Positions 54,651 to 64,000 of a stretch of DNA of 64,000 nt are shown here, piece by piece. Source of the DNA: Ariolimax columbianus (Eukaryota > Mollusca > Gastropoda > Stylommatophora > Arionidae); contig JAVGWX010000005.1 in the NCBI GenBank assembly GCA_036924085.1, forward strand, positions 76,232,547 through 76,296,546, given 5' to 3'. A program made the position numbers and the translations under genes. The notes beneath the pieces were generated by a model. The model did no database searches and was not told the DNA's origin. It was given only the letters and a program-made list of their open reading frames with translations. How positions within the stretch are numbered: the first letter of the stretch is position 1; the number at the start of each line of letters is the position of its first letter.

Positions 54651-56931
54651 AAAAAAAGCTTTCTCCGTTTAAAGATATTTATAAATGTCGACATTTTACT
54701 TTTCATTTCAAGAAGTTTCAACTGACACCGTGGGGTCATGGAAGAATGTGTAGAATTGTCATACTTGCATCATATGTATGGGCTCTTTATCCAACTTCAT
54801 GTGCCTTCAGTAAAATGTGGCTATTGAGAAAACTAATAATCCCATTTATGTTCAACGTTTTAAATACCATCCGTGGAGGAATATCTTAAATAAAACGCAT
54901 TTATTCATGTGTTGGTATAAAGTTGAATAATTAACTGGCTAGTATAAAACATATTATTGTTGTTTTCTTTTAAACACAAAATTATGCAAGTATATCCACT
55001 CACATATGTTCATCCCCACATGTCAATTGTATGTATTCCATTGTATTTTGCAATTAATTCTCAACAACAACATTTATAATGAGTGGTATTTCAGATAATT
55101 TTCAGTGAAGATAAAAAGATCACAACTAAATGACGCTATGCTTGAATTTTACTTAAGGAAATAAGTGCGAGGTCCAAAATATTTGGGAGTGAATGACTTA
55201 GTTAATAAGAAAACACCAGCATAATCTGGGCACTAAAATCAAGGTGAATAACGTGAAAAACAACAATTCATGATTCCACAGAACGTTTGACATTTCAGCA
55301 GAAAAGGTAAATAATAATTCCATCCTACTCCAAATGGTAGAGCACATACTTCAACATTGCATGTGAATTGCCACAATCCAGCATATCTGGCATACTCGAA
55401 TCATTTGTTTGTAGTGTGGTTTTTATGCAATTGAGGCCGCCAGGTCCACCACAACCTCCCTGGTTGCCTGTGTCGAACTTCCAGGGAGGGAACGATCCGG
55501 GCTTCTGGGCGAGACAATTGAAAGGCGATCAGCTGTACCTGCATCTGAGAGAAATATTGATCGTCAGTTTTGCGATTAAATCTTTAAGTTCTTGTTGGCA
55601 GTCAACTGCCACCTTCGACTTACCGACTGTGTAGCAAATATCACATCCTCATGTTTTGCTAACCAGTATTTAAGTTTGAATCTCTTGCTTTTGCAGACCC
55701 TCCAGCCCGACGTTACAATGTAGTGTTTAATTTGGCTCATCACTTCATATTGTTCAACACGATCCCAATTGAACAATGTGGTCGTCCCCTCTAAGTGGTC
55801 TAACACCTCTGATTTTCAAAATCCTAACTTGACAATGTGGCTGTCCCCCTAAATGATTTAACATCCCTGTATTATGTGATCCAAAGTTCTTATCATTATC
55901 CGCAACATTTTGAAACCTTTTTGTTTGTGTTTTCCTTACCTTTTCCCAACTTATCACCGATTTGTCTGGAGCAGCGTGACACGACTGGTATGTCTCTGTG
56001 ACCCTGCTCACGTTGACAGTCCATGCTGAATGTAGGCTCTTGCATCCAGACGCCGAGCTGTTATTACAGATCAATACATCAGTTAAAAATGAATCTGTCA
56101 TTAAAAAAAGTGATTGGCGTATGCTAAAATAGGCCATGCCAACAGGCGTAGACAATTATGGACTTCTGCGACTTCCTGTCTTATTATTAATGAACATGAA
56201 AAATTGGTATCCACTTCAGCGCGTTCTTTTACAGGAAGCAAGAATACGTTCGTTCTTGCTTGGCATTTTCTGTAGTACTGTGTTTTACATGATGGGGTTG
56301 CTGACCCTATACTCAGCTCTCTTTGCACGACTTTGACAACATAATCAGATGATTTCAGTTGTACCCTTCTGTCCTCTCCAAGAGATTTGTATCAATCCGT
56401 AGGTTTATTGCTTTATGTGCTATATAGGTTAACAGTCCATCTGTTATTGTCCTTGCTGTAGTTAGGTAGTTGAAACGCATGCTGTCGACGTACTTATGCA
56501 CAGTTGTCTACGTTTTCTTGTTGATCAGTTATACGCGGCTCTGTTTAATTTCTGAAAAAAATACCTGTCACACTCTCCTTTAACATGGGATCTTGAGCAC
56601 CTTTACATTTCCTTTTCTATTGAAATATTAGCCAGATTTGATAGCCTATTATTGGTCAAATATTTACAAGTTATGTTTTCATTAATTGTAATCTACTTAT
56701 TGAACGTTGTGCATTAGCCGAGCACACTGGAATACCGAGAATTTGCAGCAACTTGCCGTCTGTTCATACACTGTTTGGAGGTAGGTATCTACAATGAAAT
56801 CCACTAATTCAGTGCAAGGTTTGGTTTTGTCTTCTGAGCTGTGAATATTTACCAGTTCATTGTGCAGTGCTATAATATCGAATCTAAGGGACATGTAAAT
56901 ATCGATAACCTTGTATAGTAACTTAACTTAA
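54651..56931. other. Unassigned AT-rich DNA
   Basis: No recognised gene. A two-copy direct repeat (GTTAGACCACTTAGAGGGGA-like and GTTAAATCATTTAGGGGGAC-like on the minus strand, 55760-55860) underlies the overlapping frames of 76 and 133 codons. An 88-codon plus-strand frame at 55368 has no domain. Confidence 0.45.
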
Positions 56932-57394
56932 CTTAACGTTGTTATACTGGTTTAGAAGACTGTATAGACTGTAAACAACCAGTTTCATTTACATTTCATT
57001 GCTCAGAAAGCTATAGGCATCCAATTAATTCTTAAATGCATTAATTGTCCATGTCTCCACTACCTTCTGTGGTAATGCATTCCAAGCGTTCACCCCTCTT
57101 TGACTAAAAACGTATTTCCTAATATCTAATCTGGACTTTTATTTAGTTAATGTGTAGCTATGCCCACTTATTCTTGCAGGTGATTGTATTTTGAAAAACG
57201 TGTTATAGTCTAATTTAATATTTCCTTTGATTATCTTATAAACCTGTATTAAGTCACCTCGAATTCGTCTCTTTACTAGACACTGTAGGCTGATTTCTCT
57301 GAGTCTTTTCTCATAACTGTAATAATGGAATCCCACTATCAGCGTTGTAGCTCTTTTTTGTATTCTTTCCAGCATTATTATATCATGTCTAATC
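56932..57394 (-). mobile_element. CR1-like LINE, 3' fragment
   Basis: An almost uninterrupted minus-strand frame reads IIMLERIQKRATTLIVGFHY, YSYEKRLREISLQCLVKRRI, RGDLIQVYKIIKGN, LDYNTFFKI. The VNAWNALPQ segment follows near 57080, and the 3' end is (TTAAG)n at 56932-56946. It is the same family as 31102-32925 and somewhat better preserved here. The 5' truncation point abuts the 46-bp array. Confidence 0.82.
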
Positions 57395-58060
57395 ATTAGC
57401 CCTTTGTTTAGTGTTGTTACACTGTGTTCCAACCCGACTCATTATTAGCCCTTTACTTAGTGTTTTTACACTGTGTTCCAACCTGACTCATTAGCCTTTT
57501 ACTTAGTGTTGTTTCACTGTGTTCCAACCCGAATCATTAGCCCTTTACTTAGTGTTGTTATACCGTGTTCCAATCCGACTCATTAGCCCTTTACTTAGTG
57601 TTACCGTGTTCCAACCCGACTCATTAGCCCTTTACTTAGTATTGTTATACCGTGTTCCAACCCGAATCATTAGCCCTTTACTTAGTGTTGTTATACCGTG
57701 TTCCAATCCGACTCATTAGCCCTTTATTTAGTGTTATCGTGTTCCAACCCGACTCGTTTGTACTTTACTTAGTGTTGTTACACTCTTTTCCAACCAAAAT
57801 CATTAGCCCTTTACTTAGTGTTGTTACACTGTGTTCCAACCCTACTCATTAGCCCTTTACTTAGTGTTACCGTATTCCAACCCGATTTATTAGGCCGTTA
57901 CTTAGTGTTGTTATACCGTGTTCCAACCCGAATCATTAGCCCTTTACTTGGTGTTGTAACACTGTGTTCTAACCCGACTCATTAGCCCTTTACTTAGTGT
58001 TACCGTATTTCAACCCGACTGATTAGACCTGTACTTAGTATTGTTACACTGTGCTCCAAA
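57395..58060. repeat. 46-bp minisatellite, about 14 units
   Basis: Units read AACCCGACTCATTAGCCCTT then TACTTAGTGTTGTTACACTG and TGTTCC. Some units lack GTTGTTACAC, giving shorter variants. Confidence 0.93.
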
Positions 58061-58164
58061 CGCGAACCATCTTTTCTGCACTTCTGTGTTGATACAAGAT
58101 ATTCCAAGCCTGATCCTCATTCCTTGACGTGGCTGATGTTACTGTGTGCTCCAAGCTAGATCGT

Positions 58165-58407
58165 CTCATAACAAGCTATATTTCACTAGATTTCGAAAAG
58201 GCTTTTGATAGAGCACCTAATCAAATGTTATTTGGGAAGTTAAAATACAGGGAATAAGTGGGGAAGTTGACAAAAGGACATACAATTGGTTAGCAATAAG
58301 ACGGCAGAGAGTGAGCATAAATAAAGAATTCTCCGAGTGGTGTGAAGTAAAGAGTGGAGTGCCACAGGGTCGGTGTTTAGACCAATTTTGCTATATATAT
58401 ATATATA
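58165..58407 (+). pseudogene. CR1-like reverse transcriptase, left half, split by mariner
   Basis: The frame reads SLDFEKAFDRAPNQMLFGKL, then in shifted frames KRTYNWLAIRRQRVS, NKEFSEWCEVKSGVPQG and RPILLY, ending in a TA run. FDRAP and SGVPQG are RT motifs A and B'. The matching downstream part begins at 59739 on the other side of the mariner. Confidence 0.75.
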
Positions 58408-59736
58408 CACAAGGGGCTTACCATAAATCTTTACCCTGACCGTGAAGGAGTAGGAAAAGCAAATCGAAATTTGACACAGTACTTAAATCTTCTCAATGTA
58501 GCCAACACCTGAATTTATACATTTCTGCCATCTCCGTGTGACCTTGAAAAGATCAGAATAAAGTAACCTATCTTTTGAACTAAATCAGTTATCACAAGCC
58601 AGTATGACGTCTTCGTCACTGTAACAATAATTTCCTTCCCCCTATTTTTTAAGTTTAAGAAAAAGAAAAAAGTCTGGTAGAGCTAAATCCGGAGAATATA
58701 ATGGGTGTAGATGCCTTTCAATATTCAAATCCTTGGCTGTTTGCAGCACAAGCCTTGCTTTATGGGATTATGGGAGGGCGTGTTGTCTTGAAGCAAAAGC
58801 AGAATTTTAATGTCCGCTGTGCCTCGTTTTCTGGTCACAGTCTTTCTTAGTTTGGTAATGAGATCTGCATAATATGGCCCATTAACCGTGTTGCTATTAG
58901 GCAGGTAATCTTTCAATATGACACCTTTGACGTCACAAAAAACAGCCAGCATCCCTTTTCTTGCTGATTTCTGTGCTCTTGGCCTGACATGTGTTGGTGA
59001 GCCCGGGGTTTTCCACTGCATGCTGAAAATTTTGGATTCTGGGTCATAATGGTGAACCCAAGTCTCATCTACTGTCACCATGGTCGGCAACATGTTTTTC
59101 GACAGACACATTTTGAGCAACTGACCACAGCAATCAACTTTCGTTTGTTTCTGTTCACATGTCAGCAGACGCGGGACCCTAAGGACACACACTTTTCTCA
59201 TGTTCAGTCTGTTGTGTAAAATTATAAAAACTGTACTTTCATTCATTTTGACTGACGTAGATATCTCTGCAATTGTCATTTTCCTATCCTGGTCAATGAT
59301 TTTCTTCACTCTTGCAGCATGTTCATCGCTGCACTCTGAGGATGGTCTTCCTGATCTTGGAAGATCAGCAACAATGGGAACAGCCACACTTAAACTGCCG
59401 ACACCAGTTTTTTTACAGAACCATACGAAAGACAGAATTCCTCAAACACTGGTTCCATCTTCCTGTGTATTTCTGTAGGTGTTTTTCCTTGCAACATCAA
59501 GCATTTTAGCACAGTTCTGGCCTCTGGTTTCTCCGTTGTTCTGACAAACTGTTAGAGTAGCAGATCCGGTCAATAAGGTGTGCTGCGCCATGCACCATAC
59601 CGGGTAAACCAGTCGAGAAGGAAAATTCATACCTCTCAGGTCCAGTACAAATTGAATGAGCTACGTCTGTGCCAAATTTCAACTTTCTCCTCCTACTCCT
59701 TCATAGTCAGGGTAATGACTAATGACATGCACCTTG
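58408..59736 (-). mobile_element. Mariner element inserted at TA inside a CR1 LINE
   Basis: A 1.33-kb element, the usual mariner size. The left end ACAAGGGGCTTACC...TTACCCTGAC and the right end in reverse complement ACAAGGTGCATGTC...TTACCCTGAC form inverted repeats. Similarity extends inward through GAAGGAGTAGG to about 70 bases. TA dinucleotides border both ends (58406-58407 and 59737-59738). The transposase lies on the minus strand. Confidence 0.85.
58560..59600 (-). pseudogene. Mariner transposase, frameshifted
   Basis: An N-terminal HTH (EARTVLKCLMLQGKTPTEIH, KMEPVFEEFCLSYGSVKKL; 59440-59560) is followed by a frameshift. A 220-codon frame (58725-59387) then carries SGRPSSECSDE, the second HTH, the first catalytic Asp in TVDETWVHHYDP, and the second in LLQDNTPSHN. 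After another shift the third Asp appears in HLHPLYSPDLALPDFF (near 58690), at about the D34D spacing. A stop follows and the C-terminal RWQKCINSG. All three catalytic aspartates survive, but at least two frameshifts make it inactive. Its role was cut-and-paste transposition at TA sites. Confidence 0.85.
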
Positions 59737-59738
59737 TA

Positions 59739-59985
59739 TGTACGAGTAAATTTATATATAAACGATGTAAACTATGATATGGGATCCATGATTGCGAAAT
59801 TCGCGGATGCCACAAAACTGTACAGTAGTGTCTCATATAAGGCAGAGGTTGACATATTGAGGTCAGATTTAGATAACATTTTAGAAGAATGGTCTGGAAG
59901 CTGGCAAATGAAGTTTAATGTCGATACATGTAGTCATGCACATGGGTAGATTCAATCTAACTATCTATCTTCAGTTCACTTTTGT
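59739..59985 (+). pseudogene. CR1-like reverse transcriptase, right half
   Basis: The frame reads VNLYINDVNYDMGSMIAKFA, DATKLYSSVSYKAEVDILRS, DLDNILEEWSGSWQMKFNVD, then after a shift VMHMGRFN. FADDTKL is altered to FADATKL, removing one catalytic Asp. It continues the frame left at 58407, so the mariner landed between the PILL and YIND motifs. Confidence 0.8.
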
Positions 59986-60149
59986 TGTTAGACGTCGTGG
60001 GGAGGAGACCTCCTTGGTTTTATATGTTTTGCAGGTGAAAATCACCTGGCGACATGCCAGATCAATCACAGCATCTGTTAGCCTCTGTAATATATGATCG
60101 CCTATTTTTGAGACTGGTGAAGGTAGAAGCGTAAATTAGAGAAAGGTAG

Positions 60150-60185
60150 TCCCGCGGCCTGTCTGGTGCCATCTAAGCCGCTCCG
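60150..60185 (+). repeat. Dispersed repeat fragment shared with 40.24 kb
   Basis: GCCTGTCTGGTGCCATCTAA matches GCCTGTTAGGTGCCATCTAA near 40237, with related flanks (CTAACCAT follows in both). Family unknown. Confidence 0.5.
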
Positions 60186-60359
60186 CTAACCATATAACCA
60201 AGACCTGAAGTTATAGCCACACAGTTCCCTTTTTGGCGACATATTCTCTGTGGGGCGAATATCCCTAGAATAATTTGAATAGATTTTTAACTTGAATTTT
60301 GCCTGAGCAGCGGTCGTTAGGCCTACTCTTTTCGATTTCATATTGCTAAGGTATTTGTA

Positions 60360-60522
60360 ACGTGCGCGCCACTGTACACGGGTGTCTGATCTCACTACTC
60401 AGAAATCAGGGGAAATATTTACCGGAAGATTGACGTTAAAATATCCCGTTCTCCACCGTGATTTGAAACCGCTACCTCCAGCACCCGAGGCGAACCCCTT
60501 ACCCGGAGACCACCGCCCCCCC
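60360..60522 (-). mobile_element. tRNA-derived SINE
   Basis: On the minus strand GGTGGTCTCCGGGTAAGGGG plus TTCGCCTCGGGTGC resembles a tRNA 5' half, and GGAGGTAGCGGTTTCAAATC supplies a B box. A body follows toward 60360. The poly-C/G run at 60519-60529 marks the upstream edge. Exact ends not determined. Confidence 0.5.
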
Positions 60523-60734
60523 CCCTCTCTCCCCGAATATGATATGCAGAGAAAATCCCACTGGTACATAGAATCAACACTGGAAGAGAAAACATAATAG
60601 ACCTTTATGTGAACTACAAAAGACAGTGAAGTTTATTCAAGAGACAACATTCCAGACATAGACATATTTTCAAGCAAACGAAAGAAGAAGAAAAACAAGA
60701 AGAAAAACAAGAAGAAGAAAAGTTCCTTTTTTCT

Positions 60735-63366
60735 GGATCTTCTTCTTCGTCGTACGCTGTAAAACGTCAACCTGTATTTTTTCGAAAAAAGCAGCGATCA
60801 TCCTGAGGCTGTCGGCACTGCCATAGAGCTAGTCTAGTGTTGCCACTGGTGATGGCCACATGCACTTTCTCTGGTCCTCGTATATCGGGCAGTTTTGCGG
60901 CAGCTGTTCAGCGATCATTTTCCCTGTACCACAAGTACATTCGTCAGTGCCACCTATCTACAATTTATTGAATATGTGGTACCTCAGTCTGTTGTGGCCA
61001 GTGCGAAGTCTGAAGACCACGACCTGCTCTCTTCTGTTCAACTGGTAATAGGCATCATTTTTTATATAGCCAGTATGTTCTGTTTCCCATTTGGCCATGT
61101 ATCTGACCCTAATAAGCCTTTTGGACTCTTCGTAGGTCACAATAGAATCTGGTTGTGGTAGTCTTGCACCTTCTTTTGCCAGTCTGAAGGCCTCCTCGTT
61201 GCCTTGGATGTTACACTGGGGTGGAACCCACTGTACCACTACTCTTTTTGGTGCGGACTGCTGGCATAGTTGACAGAGTACTGCTCTTAAATCATTAAGT
61301 TCAGTATTTTTCTGGCTATTTAGAGCTGTGACTACGGCCAGGGCATCTGTAAGCAGGACTATCTAGCTTTCATTGCTTTCGCCTGTCAGCATTGCTTCTA
61401 CTGCAGCTCTCAGTGCCTCTGCCTCCACTCTGAAATTGCTTGAGTATTTTCCAGTTGCCACTGACAGTGTTATTTTTCTACCACTGGGTAGGCTCGGGAA
61501 TACCCCTTCCCCTCCGTTCTGTGTTGTGTTTGTTACAGAACCGTCGGTCTATGCATGGGTCCATTCTATGCTTAGGTACACTTCTGTTATGTACCTCAGG
61601 GTTATGTCTCTTCTTTCTTTTTCAATCTGGCTGTTCTTGTTTCCAATACCTACCACCCCCGGAATGATATGCTGCTTCCAGGTAGGTTTGCGTACAGTAG
61701 GGATGGGCTTTGGTGTTGTTACTGCGTTCATAGGGTCCTCGTTTATCTTTGCTTTGGCTATTTCTGCAAAGTTTCTCCCCTTTAGTTTCCCATTTCCAAA
61801 TCTATTTAGTCTCTTATGCATTGGATGGTCTGCCAGTCTTCTGAGTTTCTCTGCTTGCTGCTGGGCCTTGCAGTCTCTTCTGTCGGTCATGGATTATAGA
61901 TTTGTAATCTTTTCAAGTTCTACAATTGGCGTTTACTTCATGCCTCCTGTTATAATTCTCATGGCTTGGTATTGAAGTTTGCTAATTTTGTCAAATTCGC
62001 CTTTGCTGCTGTTGTCTATGCCGCAATGCCATACTCGAGAACTGGTCTCACCTTTCCAGTGTAAAGTTTCTTTAGTATTCTTTCGTCTGCTCCTTATGAT
62101 TGCTATTCTTTGTCTGGCTCTCATTAGGTTTCTCTCGATCTGACTTTTCTATGTCATGCGCTGATCAAATATGACTCCCAAGTAGTTTGGGTTGTCGTAT
62201 GGCCGCAGGTATTTTCCGTTAAGACTTATTTTGGTGTTCTGGGTTTTTTTTAAAGCGAGATTATCGTACATGTTGTTTTTACCTTGTTTATTTTGACCAG
62301 CCATTAGTTCGCCCACTCCTCCAACGATGTTAGGTCCTGCTGCATCCGATTGTTTGCTACAGTGTAAATTTTTTCAGAGGTCTACATAGCCAGATCGTCT
62401 GTAAACATGGAGCTGTGGACTCTTCTTGGTATATTCTCTGTGATGTTGTTTATATACACCAGGAAAAGTGTGGGTGACAGTACCTACACCCCCCCCCCCC
62501 TTGGGGTACTCCTCGCTCAAGTGTCACCTTTTTGCTAAACTGCCCTTGTACTTGAACTCTGGCTGTTCTGTTTTCGAGGTAGTGGCTGATCCATCTGTAC
62601 ATTTTCCCACATACTTCACTTCTTCGTAGCTTGACTTTAAATCCCTTTTTCCATACCTTGTCCAATGCCTTCTCTAGATCCACCCAAACCGTTACTGTAT
62701 ACTTTTTCTCTTTGTAAGCATCCTCTATTTCCTGTGCTGTGAGAGTGATCTGGTCCTCAGTGGATCTGTGTTGTCTCAATCCTGCTTGCTGTGGAATTAA
62801 TATGTGTTTTCTTCCAGGTGCTACGTCAGTCTGGTGTGTAACATACGCTCCATCAGTTTTCCTACACAGCTCAGTAGACTGATGGGCCTGTATGCATTTT
62901 GATCTGTTCTATCTTTTTCTTTCTTTGGTACTGGTATAAGTACAGCATCTTTCCATGCCTGCGGCACAATTCCCCTTTTGCTTTGGTTCAGGACTGATAG
63001 TAACTTCCTCTTTTCTGTTTGGCCGAACCCCATCAGCATTTCGTTTGTTACCCCATCTTTTCCGGGTGATTTCGTTTTCTTTAAAGTTCCCATGGCCTCA
63101 TCCATTTCATTCATTGTTAGTTTTGCCATCATGTGCTCCTCTGGTGCCATCCTGAGATTGTCGTGGCTCTTTTGTTCTTCACTAATATATGTATGCCTGT
63201 CTGTATGGACATCAATGTGGTTTGCTCTGGCATAATGTTCTACAAAGGCGGTTGCTGCCTTTTTTACAGTAAGCATATTGTCGCCCTGCTTGATGGTAAT
63301 TTGTTTATTTGATGGTGTTTCTTCATTCATGGCTCTGACTAAATTCCATAGTTTGTTCCCTTCTTT
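60735..63366 (-). mobile_element. I-type LINE family A, copy A4, longest at its 5' end
   Basis: About 2.63 kb. It begins upstream of the RT with GNKLWNLVRAMNEE (63325-63366) and includes about 110 residues missing from A1, up to SPGKDGVTNEML. RT pieces are at 62821-63330 and 62450-62779 (VWVDLEKALDKVW). The GVPQGG motif is broken by a homopolymer C run on the plus strand (62488-62500), and FADD reads FTDD (near 62395). RNase H and the finger CTCGTGKMIAEQLPQN follow in frames down to 60750. A (GAA)n tail and frameshifts complete a dead copy. Confidence 0.88.
62821..63330 (-). pseudogene. Copy A4 ORF2: pre-RT linker and first RT motifs
   Basis: 169 codons open: MNEETPSNKQITIKQGDNML, VKKAATAFVEHYARAN, TMNEMDEAMGTLKKTKSPGK, NEMLMGFGQTEKRKLLSVLN, RGIVPQAWKDAVLIPVPKK, ANYRP-type NAYRPISLLSCVGKLMERM. 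This shows what lies just before the A1 truncation point and fixes SPGKDG as internal element sequence. The frame is lost after HTRLT. Confidence 0.85.
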
Positions 63367-63412
63367 ATCTTCTTCTTCTTCATCGTACGCTGTTTACATC
63401 GATATTTACGTT
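63367..63412 (-). mobile_element. Tail of a second I-type LINE abutting copy A4
   Basis: The minus strand reads ATCGATGTAAACAGCGTACG then ATGAAGAAGAAGAAGA. This resembles the 3' end shared by family A copies (GACGT..-ACAGCGTACG-(GAA)n). It is therefore probably the 3' end of another element lying upstream on the minus strand, directly adjacent to the A4 5' end. Confidence 0.5.
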
Positions 63413-64000
63413 GCACTGTTTTATTTTGTTAAGCCTGTGGCTCAGTGCATCCGATTTCAACAAGCGTTTCTGTAGGGTTGCCCTCCTTAGCCTTTCGCTG
63501 TCCCCAGCCTAACTGCAAGGCAGCAGTTGTTTTTGGTCAGAGTTGTCTCTCTTAGGAAGTTGTCTTGCAGGACTATCGAGTCTTCCCTACTCGTGTCTAT
63601 AGGGTTTGGCAATGATATGATGGACTATGTACTAGTTTGTACTATCCCGGAAGAGAGGCAGTCCAGTGTGACTTTGTCCCAGGATCGTCACGTCCTGCAA
63701 GAAACGTAGCATATGCATGTGAGTGAGGTATCTCTTTGCTCCCTTTATTTTCTCGGCTCATACTGCAGTGATGGTACGCCTAGCATTCCCCGCCACCCGG
63801 GAGGTTGTCACAATAGGGCAGGAGGTGCAATGTCCGCTGGACTGCATCTCTTCTGCGTCCATTGGGATGACTGATAGCAGACAGAGGCAAAGAGCGAGGC
63901 AGGAGTGCATTTTACCAGGTGCATTTCTGCGGCTTACCGGGCCGGGCTGAGACGCAAGCCCCAGCCATGTCGTAGCCTCCCATCACAGCGTTGCTGAGAT
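63413..64000 (-). other. Possible body of the upstream LINE, or unassigned DNA
   Basis: Minus-strand frames such as SIISLPNPIDTSREDSIVLQ followed by DNFLRETTLTKN precede the GAA tail and may be its ORF2 end or 3' untranslated region, but I see no RNase H or finger motif. Not assigned with confidence. Confidence 0.3.

Noticed and set aside
57519..57852. Repeated 66-codon frames
   Set aside because: Translations of the 46-bp minisatellite.

Overview
The window looks like gene-poor, repeat-saturated animal DNA. I found no complete host gene. The transposon mixture is metazoan: non-LTR retrotransposons of the I superfamily with an RNase H domain and (GAA)n tails, CR1-like LINEs ending in TTAAG repeats, RTE/BovB-like relics, a mariner, a hAT-like MITE and tRNA-derived SINEs. 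Together with the density of minisatellites this suggests a lophotrochozoan, most likely a mollusc. That is an inference from the repeats, not a species call. Most long open frames are stop-free readings of tandem repeats.

Layout. 0-6.4 kb: two mariner HTH relics, AT and CA arrays, a 39-bp array and LINE tips. 6.8-7.8 kb: a 30-bp array. 8.95-12.4 kb: a large inverted duplication whose arms carry an exon-like module plus a 37-bp satellite. 12.5-17.1 kb: a string of minisatellites. 17.5-18.7 kb: an I-type LINE relic. 19.7-20.6 kb: a 39-bp array, then a SINE. 21.65-26.16 kb: a LINE (family B) containing two family A insertions, each with its own target-site duplication. 27.6-29.1 kb: a LINE 3' end and a hAT-like MITE. 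30.3-33.3 kb: a 36-bp satellite split by a CR1 LINE. 34.6-44.9 kb: many further minisatellites. 45.0-48.2 kb: a 38-bp satellite of about 84 units. 49-54.7 kb: RTE relics and a family A LINE inside a 33-bp satellite. 56.9-60 kb: CR1 relics, one split by a 1.33-kb mariner. 60.7-64 kb: the longest family A copy.

Two results stand out. First, the nested insertions can be resolved to the base: removing each insertion with one copy of its duplication restores the host reading frame. Second, a diverged 100-160 bp coding-like module recurs at least six times, and each copy is followed on its own strand by satellite units sharing the core GTCAGGTGAAACATACTGAC or a variant. This module-plus-satellite unit is my best candidate for an undescribed composite repeat.
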